A stretch of 64,000 nt of DNA. Origin: Aedes albopictus (taxonomy: Eukaryota > Arthropoda > Insecta > Diptera > Culicidae). Below, in pieces: positions 11,485 to 22,000 of this stretch (its first letter is position 1; each line of letters starts with the position of its first letter). Both the position numbers and the translations under genes were made by a program. Location: positions 480,804,252-480,868,251 of the forward strand of contig NC_085137.1 of assembly GCF_035046485.1 (NCBI RefSeq), given 5' to 3'. The notes beneath the pieces are model-generated. The model made no database searches. It worked only from the letters and a program-made list of their open reading frames with translations, and was not told the DNA's origin.

Positions 11485-11915
11485 GGGTCCAAGCGCCCCT
11501 CAGACTCCTTGGAGTCCTCCAGAAACCCGGAGAGATCTCCTTTAAACGCCCCTGAGGCCCTCTGATGCGCTTCTGGGACACCTTGGATCGTCCTGAAACC
11601 CTCCTGAAACTCCCCGAAATGATTTTGTTTCGGCCGCATCAGTCTTGGTAGCACCACAAACGGTTTTGCATCTACATCCGACCTTTTTAGGGACTCAAAA
11701 ATGTTACAAATAGTTTGAAATGCTTCTGATATCCCCTGATGCGTCCCTGAGGCTACCTGACCACCTGAAACGCCCCTGAGACCCGCTTAAATGCTCCTGA
11801 AACCCCTTGAAACCCCCTGAGACCTCCTGAATTGACCCTGAAATCCACTGCTGCGCCCTTGAGATCCCATGGAATCTTCCTGAAACGCTCTGGGGACCCC
11901 TAAGATGCCCTGAAA
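11485..11915. repeat. C-rich minisatellite (left half of a tract split by the LINE)
   Basis: CCTGAAACGCCCCTGAGACC-type words dominate. The tract ends where the LINE 3' end starts and resumes at 16854-16900 beyond the LINE 5' end. Confidence 0.7.
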
Positions 11916-11978
11916 GCCCTTATTTCATTTATTTAGTTAACATCAAATTCATGATAATACTGAATCAACAGTTTGCCG

Positions 11979-12505
11979 CTATAATACTCGATTTGCAGCT
12001 GCAGCTCTCCAACGTCGGTCACGCCCAACACTCGCCAGATCACGCTCCACCTGGTCCGCCCATCGTGCTCTCTGCGCTCCACGCCTTCTTGTACCAACCG
12101 GATGGTTAGCAAACACCTGCTTTGCAGGGTTGTTGTCCGGCATTCTTGCAACATGCCCTGCCCACCGTATCCTTCCGGCTTTGGCCACCTTCTGGATGCT
12201 GGGTTCGCCGTAAAGTGCAGCGAGCTCGTGGTTCATTCTTCTCCGCCACACACCGTTCTCCTGCACACCGCCGAAGATCGTCCTTAGCACGCGTCGCTCG
12301 AAAACTCCGAGTGCTTGCAGGTCCTCCTCGAGCATGGTCCATGTCTCGTGTCCGTAGAGGATCACCGGTCTTATTAGCGTTTTGTACACGGTGCATTTGG
12401 TGCGGGGGTGAATCTTTTTCGACCGCAGTTTCTTCTGGAGCCCGTAGTAGGCCCGACTTCCGCTAATGATGCGCCTTCGAATTTCACGGCTCACGTTGTT
12501 GTCAG
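11979..12505 (-). pseudogene. LINE reverse transcriptase C-terminal part
   Basis: Minus-strand frame of the retrotransposon downstream of the catalytic core. It contains Arg-Glu-Ile-Arg-Arg-Arg, then Lys-Leu-Arg-Ser-Lys, Tyr-Lys-Thr-Leu-Ile-Arg-Pro-Val and Arg-Ile-Arg-Trp-Ala-Gly-His-Val-Ala-Arg. This order is typical of the thumb and C-terminal region of APE-type LINE polymerases. Its upstream half is displaced to 14047 and beyond by the nested insertions. The apparent N-terminal 34 residues of the open frame (12506-12608) are translated SINE, not polymerase. Confidence 0.8.
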
Positions 12506-12698
12506 GGTCTCTAGTTAGCATGGTGGTTAAGGCTATGGATCGCCAATCCGGAGACGGCGGGTTCGATTCCCGTTCCAGTCGGGTAAATTTTCTCGACTCC
12601 CTGGGCATAGTGTATCATTGTACTTGCCTCACAATATACCAATTCATGCAATGGCAGGCAAAGAAAGCGGGACGTAGAGCCACAAAGAAGAATAAGAA
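12506..12698 (+). mobile_element. tRNA-derived SINE inserted in the LINE, internally deleted
   Basis: An A-box-like TTAGCATGGTGG and a B box GGTTCGATTCC (12560-12570) form a pol III internal promoter. The body matches the copy at 18963-19232, including ATCATTGTACTTGC and GCAATGGCAGGCAAAGAAAG, but lacks roughly 70 bp before the 3' CACAAAGAAG tail. A perfect 11-bp target duplication GTTGTTGTCAG flanks it (12495-12505 and 12699-12709). Confidence 0.88.
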
Positions 12699-12709
12699 GT
12701 TGTTGTCAG

Positions 12710-12939
12710 CCGGCAGTAAGGATCCGAGATCAGTGAAGAGAATTGTCAGACAAAATGAGCACAAAACTAGCAACAAACAAGACGCGGCGATTACTCTTCA
12801 TCCCGATTTTTTTGTTGCAGACAAAAATCTCGATTTTTTTTGTTGCAGACAAAAAGCAAGCTGAATTTGATGCGTACTTTTCAACTCGTGTATAATCAAT
12901 TATTACTAACCCAAAGCCGAAACTTTTTGATGATACATA
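12710..12939. other. Unresolved insert inside the LINE, left part
   Basis: Not LINE sequence. It contains two copies of TTTGTTGCAGACAAAAA. With 13889-14046 it probably forms the rest of an element that hosts the TA-flanked MITE, but I could not define its ends. Confidence 0.35.
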
Positions 12940-13888
12940 AAGCCTGTATCCGCAATAATCGGGACACAGAAATACGGCTGTAACTCTGGCATGAATCAAT
13001 AAAATTGTCAAAAAAAAACTGACTGAATACTCTTTGATGTTTGTTTATTATTTGTGCCAAATTTAATAAAAATCGGTACATTACTTTCAATTGTAGCTCA
13101 AAAACAAAACGACGTGCGTTTAAGCATTTTGTACAGACACGGCCAGTTTTCATCTATATGACAGATGGTTATTTTGCGCTACAGACCAGAGTACTGCAAG
13201 GATAATAACGAAATTTTATAGGCAGTTGTGATACACACAAAGGCACTTTCATACAAAATTTCATCAACATTGATCAACTGGTTTGAAAGCTACCAGTGTT
13301 GATAGGAGTGAGTGTTAGTGGAAATTTTTCGTGTTTTTCATATGAGCTGTTAGCCTATTCATAACTTTTGAATTTCTCGGCCGATTTCCATGAAATTTTC
13401 ACAGAAGATAGTTGATTATGTGCATATTATGCCTGCAAAATTTCATGATTTTTGGAATTGTACTTGAAACAGTACATTCGAAACAAAAAGGGATGCTCTG
13501 TCATTCCTGTCCAAAGGGCTAAAATCACGATTAGTTCCAAAACATGTTTTGATCATAAAATTGTTGATAGTGCATCGATTTTTTTGAAATTTTGTACATG
13601 CAAGGAAGGTATATCGAGAGGTTTGTGCTCAAAATTTCAGCCATTTACATGACCAATTTCAAAAGTTACAGCGCCGACATGCTAAAGTAGGTGCTGTACA
13701 AAATTCATTTGCGTACGTTCTGCTGTTTCATTGCTACAACAAAAAGTACTGCGACGATTTACATGAAATTTTGCAGGTGAAATGAACACATGTTAAGATG
13801 TTCCCAGATCAAATTTGAGACATTTTAGTGTATCCATTGCAGAGTTACAGACGTATTTCTGTGTCCCGATTATTGCGGATACAGGCTT
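12940..13888. mobile_element. TA-flanked MITE, 949 bp (Tc1/mariner type)
   Basis: Terminal inverted repeats of about 50 bp begin AAGCCTGTATCCGCAATAAT, with one mismatch to the other end over most of their length. TA lies at 12938-12939 and 13889-13890. The interior is AT-rich without a transposase frame. Confidence 0.85.
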
Positions 13889-14046
13889 TATTCAGCATCG
13901 TTGCAGTGTTTGCTGACTTGAAGTTACCGCTCGAAAATCACAATGCAAGGCTTAAAAATCTTTACACTCGTGGTGCACGATCTTTGTCCTATTCTGTTCA
14001 AGTTGGGACAAACCTATGTCGCATTGGCTAGAATGTCGCAACAAAT

Positions 14047-14541
14047 TCAGGTTGCGACATTGTCGTTATTGTTGCGCGATGGTTGAATTTTGATTCTCTG
14101 TCCGAGATAGACGAATTCCTCCACCACCTCGAAAGTATCCCCGTCTATCGTAACATTACTACCCAGACGGATCCGGACGGTTCCGCCTACCAGCATGTAC
14201 TTTGTTTTTGAAGCATTCACCACCAGTCCGACCTTTGCTGCTTCGCGTTTCAGGCAGGTGTACAGCTCTGCCACCGTTCCAAATGTTCTGGCAATAATGT
14301 CCATGTCGTCCGCAAAACACACAATTTGTCCGGATTTTGTTAAAATTGTTTCCCGGCTATTGAGCCCGGCTCGTCGCATCACACCTTCCAGAGCGATGCT
14401 GAAGAGTATGCATGAGAGTCCATCACCTTGTCGCAGTCCCCGGCGAGATTCGAATGAACTGAATAGTTCACCCGAAACCCATCGTTGCTTTATAATTATA
14501 ATCTTTATAATCTTTATGCTTTATAATTATAATCAGTCTAG
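14047..14541 (-). pseudogene. LINE reverse transcriptase palm with FADD box
   Basis: The frame carries Phe-Ala-Asp-Asp (about 14305-14316), the metal-binding polymerase box, followed by the Lys-Arg-Glu-Ala-Ala-Lys-Val-Gly-Leu segment and Glu-Glu-Phe-Val-Tyr-Leu-Gly. Upstream, an AT-rich microsatellite (about 14482-14530) and at least one frameshift separate it from the finger domain, so no active polymerase can be made. Confidence 0.8.
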
Positions 14542-15510
14542 TCAGCATCCCAGGAAAGCCGTTTTCGTCCATGATTCTCCATAGCTCTGCGCGGTCGATA
14601 CTGTCGTATGCCGCTTTGAAGTCGATGACAGGTGATGCGTTGGGACCTGGTATTCACGGCATTTCTGGAGGATTTGCCGTACGGTAAAGATCTGGTCCAT
14701 TGTCGATCGGCCGTCGATGAAGCCAGCTTGATAACTTCCCACGAACTCACTCGTTTTAGGTGACAGACGACGGAAGATGATCTGGGATAGAACTTTGTAG
14801 GCAGCATTCAAAATAGTGATCACCCTGAAGTTCTCACATTCCAAATGGACGCCTTTCTTGTGAATGGGGCAGATTACCCCTTCCTTCCACTCCTCCGGTA
14901 GCTGTTCGGTTTCCCAGATCCTGACTATCAGCCAATGCAAACAGGTGGCCAACTTTTCTGGGCTCATCTTGATGAGTTCAGCTGCGATAGTATTCTTACC
15001 AGCTGCTTTATTGGTTTTGAGCTGATGAATGGCATCCTTAACTTCCCTCAGCGTGGGAGTTGGTTCATTTCCGTCCTCCGCTGCACTGGCGTCGTCGTTT
15101 CTTCCGTTGCCGTGGGCTCCCGTGCCTACGTTCTCCACGCCGTTTAGGTGCTGATCGAAGTGCTGCTTCCACCTTTCGATCACCTCACGTTCGTCCGTCA
15201 AGAGGCCTCCGTCTTTATCCCTGCATATTTCAGCTCGCGGCACGAAGCCGTTATGGGATGCGTTGAGCTTCTGATAGAACTTCCGTGTTTCTTGGGAACG
15301 GCACAGCAGTTCCATTGCTTCACACTCCGCTTCTTCCAGGCGGTGCTTTTTCTCCCGAAAGAGGCGGGTCTGCTGTTTCCGCTCCTGTTTATAACGTTCC
15401 ACGTTCTGTCGAGTCCCTTGCTGCAGCATTACCGCCCTCGCTGCATTCTTCTCCTTCAAAACCGTTCTGCACTCTTCGTCGAACCATTCGTTCCGTCGAT
15501 TCCGTTCCAC
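14542..15510 (-). pseudogene. LINE reverse transcriptase N-terminal/finger part
   Basis: 322 codons with a basic linker region, then Leu-Lys-Thr-Asn-Lys-Ala-Ala-Gly-Lys-Asn, Trp-Lys-Glu-Gly-Val-Ile-Cys-Pro-Ile-His-Lys-Lys-Gly, Tyr-Lys-Val-Leu-Ser-Gln-Ile-Ile and Gln-Ala-Gly-Phe-Ile-Asp-Gly-Arg-Ser-Thr. These are the ordered blocks of an APE-LINE polymerase. The frame is lost just after a Tyr-Gln-Val-Pro-Thr-His-His segment, where the first catalytic aspartate should follow. Confidence 0.85.
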
Positions 15511-15616
15511 GTACCCGATGGTGCTCTCGGCTGCGTCGTCGTTTCACTGTACTCCAGCAGTCCTCTAGAGGGTCCTCATCGAGCTCGCCCTCGTCTGGCA
15601 ACGCGGCCTCGAGATT

Positions 15617-16400
15617 CTAAGCGTATGCTGAGGCGACATCCTGTTGTTTCAGTTGCTCTAGGTTGTACCGTGGCGGTCGCCGGTACCGTACATTGTTGAT
15701 GACTGAGAGTTTTGGGCGCAGATAGTGGTCGGAGTCGATGTAGGCGCCACGATAGGTCCTGACGTCGATAATGTCGGAGAAGTGCCGTCCGTCAATCAGA
15801 ACGTGGTCGATTTGAGATTCCGTCTGCTGTGGTGATCTCCAGGTGTAACGATAAGGGAGGCTGTGTTGGAAAAAGGTGCTACGTATGGCCATATTTTTGG
15901 AGGCGGCGAAATCAATGAGTCGTAGGCCATTTTCGTTCGTCTGCTGGTGGGCACTGAACTTACCAATCGTCGGTCTGAATTCCTCCTCCTGGCCTACCTG
16001 AGCGTTCACCTATGATGATCTTGACGTCGTGGCTTGGGCAGCGATCGTACTCGCGTTCGAGATGCGCGTACTTCCGGAGTGTGGGCTGTGCACGTTTGTT
16101 ATGCTGAAGTTGAAGAATCGGCCCTTGATCCTCAACCTGCACATTCTTTCGTCGATCGGCTACCAACCGATCACGTGCCTCTACATGTCGCCCATCACTA
16201 TAAAAGCTGTTCCCAGCTCACGTGTGTTGCCGCAACTCTGGTAGATGGTATGATTACCTCTAAACGTTCGCACCATGGATCCTGTCCAACACACCTCCTG
16301 CAGCGCTACGATGCCGAACCCGCGGTTCTTCAGTAGATCAGCGAGTATGCGGGTGCTCCCAATGAAGTTGAGAGATTGGCAGTTGCACGTACCGAGTTTC
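15617..16400 (-). pseudogene. LINE APE-type endonuclease, frameshifted
   Basis: The C-terminal half (15617-16009) shows Asn-Ala-Gln-Val-Gly, Tyr-Thr-Trp-Arg-Ser, Ile-Asp-His-Val-Leu-Ile and the catalytic Ser-Asp-His triad (residues 93-95 of that frame). The N-terminal half, with Ala-Leu-Gln-Glu-Val, reads in other frames up to about 16400, so it is split by frameshifts. Confidence 0.75.
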
Positions 16401-16853
16401 CAATCGCAAGTCCTTTTTGTTCGCTGGGTTCGTTGCCGTTGGTCTCGGTTCGTATTATTCTGTTGTTGATTTTTCGTTACAATGTTTTTTTACGGCTGGC
16501 TCGTAGGGCCTGACACCCACCCCCTACTTTCCGGAGGACCATAGTGCACAGTTGAGCTTAAAGTCCTTCCCTGGCACTCGGACGTAGATCAGCCGCCCCT
16601 AACATGGGGATCAGACGCTGTTGTGAGCCGCTGCTCCTGGAGAACAGAACAGACACTCAGGTTTGCCGAAGCAAACCCCCCCTTCCCTGTCAGCCTATGA
16701 CCAAAGTTCCCACCGGGATTGGTTATCCGATCTTCTTTAAGGTTGCTCATAGTTTCCGGCCGGTACCACGAGGAGGTAGGGATAGGAGTTGCTGGGCAGA
16801 GGCTAGTGGAGCACAATGTGATCTGAATTGCGCAGCATACCCAGCATTTACCG

Positions 16854-16900
16854 TGCCCTGAAACGCACCTAAGATCCCCGAAACGCCCCTGAGACCAATG
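16854..16900. repeat. C-rich minisatellite, right remnant
   Basis: Continuation of the 11485-11915 tract beyond the LINE (CCTGAAACGCACC, CGCCCCTGAGACC). Confidence 0.6.
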
Positions 16901-17535
16901 TGATTTACAAAACTGCAAATAGATTTTGATAGGAAAAAATATATCTTTAATTTTTTGATATGTTATGTATAAATGTCTCAGCTTTCAATTGATGCAAAAA
17001 TTTTGAAAATCGGTGTTTGCCATCATGGTGGGAAAAAAGTTTTTGTATAAAAATCCAAGGCGGTACAAATCAATATACCGACCCAACTTTTTATAATTGT
17101 TAATAGTAGCTCTATATTTCTTCTTTTCAACAATAATTCGTTTTGAGGTGGGTTTTGGAGAAACTTTCGGATTACAACGGCCATCATTTGACCAAAAAAG
17201 AGGGGTCGGCAAAAAAATGGTGTAGCTCTAACTAACGGGGGGTCCATCAATTTGAGTAACCAAATGCATTATCCTTACTTTTTTAACGAGGACTTTCAGA
17301 AAATCGCCACATAAAACATTTTGAAGACAAGGTGTAAATAGTGGGCCGGTCTCAGCGAGAATTACTCCCATTCAAATTTAAATTGTTTGTATTGAACAAA
17401 AGACCACGCGGGAGGGTGGGGTTTACGGAATCCCCCAAAAAATGACCACGTGGTTTATTGATAGCCCCTCAGCGTAGTGTACTGAAATAAAAAGTGTTTT
17501 AAACTAGTGATACCTATGCTATCGCACGTAATTGG
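16901..17535. other. Non-coding, nothing recognised
   Basis: AT-rich. The short minus-strand frames show no family features. Confidence 0.35.
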
Positions 17536-17836
17536 AGTAATGCGGGGCAAAAGTTCGCACCTAACAGACTTCACAAAATAACTATTAAACGAAAAGAAAT
17601 TAATATCGTATCGAGGTTATGAGATTCTTCTTCTTCCTGTTACTGCAAATTCTTATTCCAAAAGGTCCAAAAATTGTATCAAAACACCTAGAAACACATC
17701 TTTATCCATAATTCTGCCATATCATGACGAAATCATTCCAATTTTTATTGACGAGTAACTGACCTGACTTAACACGTGCGCAGAGAAAGGTCCACTGCGA
17801 ATTTTTGCCCCGTGCGAACTTTTGCCCCGCATTACT
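17536..17836. mobile_element. Inverted-repeat MITE, 301 bp
   Basis: Left end AGTAATGCGGGGCAAAAGTT followed by CGCAC, with the exact inverted complement at 17810-17836. No coding capacity. Confidence 0.7.
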
Positions 17837-18041
17837 ATATGTTCATAAATCGCGCATTTTTTTATGAATAAGCATTTCACACCGATCGCTCCAAACAGCC
17901 ATGCAAACGATCGCTCCCACCTGACGGGGAGGGGGAGCTTTGAGAGTGTGGCACAACCACGATCGCGACAACCAACGAACAACGCCAACGGCAGGCAGCG
18001 CACACTCGGGAGCTTTTTACCCAACTACCTGATCGGTGGAG

Positions 18042-18324
18042 TCAGTTTGGATTTATCCATCTCGGAATTCGGAAGTGCTTGAGCTTCTTCACGATCACGA
18101 CGCGATCCGCGCGCAATACCGTTCGACCGTGTCCGTGAGTGTGATTTCTCTTTTTCTATCCCTGTCCGGTATCCATCCTCCTGTTGACCTCCCCCTGTGG
18201 CTGTGCACGTGCGTGAACGCTTTCGGGACCCCAGAACATCCAGAAGCTGAAACAGGACCATTCTTCAGGATTTTTAACGCACCACGGTAGCAGTTAGCAA
18301 TCGCTAGGATCCCCAAATTGAAAA
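18042..18324 (+). promoter_or_regulatory. Possible promoter and 5'-UTR exon
   Basis: A GC-balanced unique island. TCAGTT (18042-18047) fits the insect initiator, with GGAAG about 28 nt downstream, a weak DPE match. Two strong donor motifs GTGAGTG start at 18135 and 18325. No long frame exists, so this would be a non-coding exon, possibly belonging to the CRAL-TRIO gene 23 kb downstream on the same strand (inference only). Confidence 0.25.
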
Positions 18325-18962
18325 GTGAGTGTAATTAAGGGTCTGTGTAAACTTTTAAGTGTTTCCTGCGAAGACAAACCGAAACAGTTCACCGAAAGAG
18401 AGAGTGATTCGACCGTTGTTGTCGTACCCACGAAACGCACAAAGAAAGATCGAAAGATGAAAGTTGGTCAGACAGCGACGGTTACGAAAACCGAAAGGCG
18501 TCCGGACCGGCCGTGTGGACCTTTTGCGTGGTGGAGAAATATGTTCAGTGGAGAGTCTTTATGGTCACGAAGTAAAAACTACGTGGTGATGGCGCGCCGA
18601 AAAGAAAAGTGGGCAAATGAACCGGAACAAGATTTTGGGGTTGCACTGTTACTACGGTTTGGGGTTAATTGAAATGCACGTTGATCGCAGAGCGCGCTAT
18701 CGGTCCGAATGGAACGTGCATGTGGGGTCCATCGAATCGCGCTAAATGGATTGAACAATTTGGAATAAGTGCATGGGACGACGAGAAACAGATATTGAAT
18801 GGATGTAAGCGTGAATAGGAATGGAATGGGTTTCTCTTGAGAGAAAAAAAATCACGAACAAAAATAGTGAGGATTACAAGTCACGTTAACTACACTTTGT
18901 AGTTGCCACATTTAACTGCAGTAGGATGTTGAGGTCAATATGACCCAGACAGGCTCGCTGAG

Positions 18963-19232
18963 GGTCTCCAGTTATCCTAGTGGTTGAGGCTATCGATCGC
19001 CAATCCGGAGACGGTGGGTTCGATTCCCGTTTCGGTCGGGAAAATTTTCTGGACTCCCGGGACATAGAGTATCATTGTACTTGCCTTACATTATTCAAAT
19101 TCATGCAATGGCAGGCAAAGAAAGCCCTTCAAATAATAATTATGGAAGTGCTCAAAGATCACTAAGTTGAAGCGAGGCTGGCCAAGTCCCGGTGCGGACG
19201 TAGAGTCATAAAGAAGAAGAAGAAGAAGAACA
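18963..19232 (+). mobile_element. tRNA-derived SINE, 270 bp, full-length looking
   Basis: A-box-like TTATCCTAGTGG and B box GGTTCGATTCC (19017-19027), a tRNA-unrelated body and a (GAA)n 3' tail. A perfect 12-bp target duplication AGGCTCGCTGAG flanks it (18951-18962 and 19233-19244). It is the same family as 12506-12698 but complete. Confidence 0.9.
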
Positions 19233-19289
19233 AGGCTCGCTGAGCGTTCACTACGCCATCGTGGTGCGCCTAGCTTAACATCTTACGGA

Positions 19290-19510
19290 GGGTTAAACAT
19301 AGTGCCCCCATTTTCATCCTATCTAAAACAAATATAGTAAGAGCTATTTGTTTTTATTTAAAATAATATTTTTTAAGAATGAGCATGCATGATATCAAAA
19401 AAATAGGAAACAATTGATGCCTTAATGATCTTTTTTTGAAATAGTATGAGCATAGGGTCATATGATGAAAAATGGATTCTCATACCCTAGTAGCATATAA
19501 TATGTTCAAT
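19290..19510. repeat. Dispersed repeat, diverged copy shared with 48770-48990
   Basis: Shared order of words: CATTTTCATCCTA, then AAAACAAA, GCTATTTGTTTT, GCATGCATGA/GCACGCATGA, a CAAAAAAA run and CAATTGATGCC/CAATCGGCGCC. Strongly diverged, family unknown. Confidence 0.45.
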
Positions 19511-19958
19511 TATGCGCTGTCGGGGAATTTAACAATTTATATTTTTTTCGTGATTTCTAAAACAAATTTCCGAGAAATACCCGTGTAAACACATATTAAT
19601 AAGACTATCTCAATACTGTAGTATTTACCCTGATTTTATATTATATAGAGTTTCAAAATAATTGGGCATCCGCGACAATTCCCGGCACCTTACAGCAAAG
19701 CAAATCAAAATAGGGCAAGGAAGGTATTTTGGACCCCTTTCGGAAGTGGATGAACAGTTCAGCGAAAAAAGAAAGTTCCCACTTCAAAATATGGATAATT
19801 TCAGTAGGCATTACGTAGAGCAACATGTTTTCTGTTGAAAAAGGCCAAACAGAACTCAAAATTGTTGTAGTAAATACAAGAAATATCAAAACTCCTGAAC
19901 GATCTCGGGCTTCTATTTTGGACCATCTGATTTTATTTTGGACCACCAAGTGCACATA

Positions 19959-20553
19959 AAGACTGCCCCAGAAAGTATGGACGCACCTAGTCTTCAGTTG
20001 GCTGGGCCTGATCAATAGTTCTAGTTTCGGGATTTGTTTTGGCTGTTCCTGGTTACTATAGGATCGAAAAACCAAACGTTCTTTGTAACGATGAACATTG
20101 GAATTCAAAATGGTAACTTTTTTGGTCATACCCCGCTTTGTGTTAGTTAGAAGGTTTTTTTCTTGTGCTCAAACAACTTCATTATTTGTTTATCCAAACG
20201 AGGGTTAGCAGGATCTTAATTTTTAACCCAATTTTTGCCTATGTTTAAACGTGTTATCCCAACCATGGTTGCCGATTGTTAGTTTCACGATTTTCTCACT
20301 TACTCCCACCATATTTTGTTCATTTCCTAAGTGACCTTTCAAATTCTGTACACCATTTGTGCACATTTTTTCAATAATGCTCCGCTTAAAGTTCATGTAT
20401 TTTGAAACACACTGTTGTAATCGCAAAAACCGCTATACAAATGCTGAGAAAATAGGTTGATTAACAGGATGTAGTTTTAAAAAAGAACTAGTCATCAATA
20501 GTTTTGAAATACCAGTATTTTCTAACTGCGTCCATACTTTCTGGACCGGTCTT
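19959..20553. mobile_element. TA-flanked Tc1/mariner-type MITE, 595 bp
   Basis: The ends AAGACTGCCCCAGAAAGTAT and AAGACCGGTCCAGAAAGTAT (right end read inverted) both continue GGACGCA. TA lies at 19957-19958 and 20554-20555. The 158-codon minus-strand frame that overlaps it crosses the element border and is not a gene. Confidence 0.8.
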
Positions 20554-20555
20554 TA

Positions 20556-21867
20556 TTTTGGCCCACCAAATTAAACTTTAATTGATTGATGTAGTGAAAG
20601 CTACCTCAGCAAAAATTTAAACATAGTTAAAACTACGTGAAGTTTACATCTTTTCTATTCATTTTTTGAGGCAAGGAACGTTTAAAAAATACGTAACGGT
20701 AAAAAAGATGAAATTTTGTTGCAATTGCCAGTTTTTACGCATTGTAGTATGATGTTTCATAAAAAAATGTTACGCAAAACGTGTATTTATTAACTATTGC
20801 ATAACGTCAGTCACCATGCATAAATTACGAAACGCCTCAAAGAAGTGTGAAAGTCTAGGGATTTTGCTTAATATAAAGGCGTTCCACACATATTGTAATG
20901 AGTGGAAAGGCCATCAAAAATACAGTAATTTGAACGACACGTAAATTGTCAAACATACATTAGATAACACATTGTCTCAGTCATCAACTGATTGCTGAGA
21001 AGGACAACTTTTCTAAACTGGATGACTGAACACCTGAAAATTTCAACTTGTTGGAAAGTTGTTACACAAATCAAATCGAAATTTTTAACTTGGCGAAAAG
21101 TTGTTACAACAAATCGAACCCACAACAATCTCATTGTAAAATAAACGTATAACAACCCAGATCACGGGAGGTCCCAACTTATTCTATTTATCTGTTTTTA
21201 GAGTACATTACATTGGCATGAATATTTTCTCGCTTCAGAAGGAACTGGAGAGATGGATCTGACAGGTGGTCCAAAATATGTCCACATCTGATTATGTAGA
21301 ACATATTTTGGCCATACCTCACACCACCATTTTAGTAAATATTATCGCTCCACCGAGGTTAAGAACAGTTTATTTTGAGTTCTTACAAGGCCCTAACTAC
21401 ATTCACATGAAATAAATATTTATTTGTAAAATTTAATACCTTTTCGAAGCTAACTACAAATTTGTCACCTTTGGAAGTGAAAACATGTTCTATATTTTTG
21501 ATACTGAACAGCATATTTAACTGACATTCAAAATAAAGGTCATCCCATAGTTGAATACTTTTCGTGTGCCAATAAAAATTTACCAAGATTTAGTAGAGAT
21601 TATGTGATAAATATCATAAAACTCCCTAGATGGGCCAAAATACCTGCCCGGTTCAATATACCTCCACTACCCTATCACTTGCCGCATATTTTCCAAACGC
21701 ACTTTCGTAGGTAATCATCTCTCAGAACATTTCCGCAACGAGATCCACTGTCAATAAGCTACACGTTCACTCTGAAGCCGCACAAATGCTCAAAACAACT
21801 CTATGTAGACGAACATTTGAAAAGAGCCTGTCGGCTTTGCGTAAACAAACATGTTTTGTCTCTGTAG
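20556..21867. other. Non-coding AT-rich stretch
   Basis: No recognisable gene. Segments resembling TTTTGGACC/GGGCCAAAATACC occur near 19715 and 21630 in inverted orientation, possibly the ends of a larger decayed element. Confidence 0.3.
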
Positions 21868-22000
21868 GATCTATCTGCATCTACAACAGCACATCAACAC
21901 CCTAGTCAACACCCTTATCAGAAAAAAGTGTTTTTTTTAAGCTATCTCTTAAGTTAAGAGTGTTGATGTGCGTGGGTGGATGCAGATTGGCCCTGCAGAG
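21868..22000. repeat. Interrupted foldback sequence
   Basis: ATCTGCATC ... GCACATCAACAC pairs with GTGTTGATGTGC ... GGATGCAGAT, with an AT-rich loop. It resembles a small MITE. Borders uncertain. Confidence 0.5.

Larger units (their letters stand above)
11916..16853 (-). mobile_element. Decayed APE-type non-LTR retrotransposon (LINE)
   Basis: Read on the minus strand it runs 5' untranslated region (about 16850-16420), APE endonuclease, reverse transcriptase, then C-terminal domain and a short A/T-rich 3' end near 11925-11945. Coding is broken by frameshifts and by nested insertions (SINE 12506-12698, MITE 12940-13888 with unresolved flanking sequence, and an AT microsatellite at about 14482-14530). 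The element sits inside a C-rich minisatellite. The 10-mer TGCCCTGAAA occurs at both borders (11906-11915 and 16854-16863) and could be its target duplication, although the repeat itself contains such words. Clade not assigned. Confidence 0.8.

Noticed and set aside
11271..11657. 128-codon minus-strand frame
   Set aside because: Composite of an inverted-repeat element and a C-rich minisatellite.
12511..12585. Functional tRNA gene suggested by A and B boxes
   Set aside because: No cloverleaf closes, the sequence continues into a SINE body, and target duplications mark it as an insertion; the same holds for 18963-19232 and 45267-45445.
12466..12864. 132-codon + strand frame with a plausible start
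   Set aside because: It consists of SINE and adjacent insert sequence.
19653..20129. 158-codon minus-strand frame
   Set aside because: It crosses the border of a TA-flanked MITE and contains no recognisable domain.
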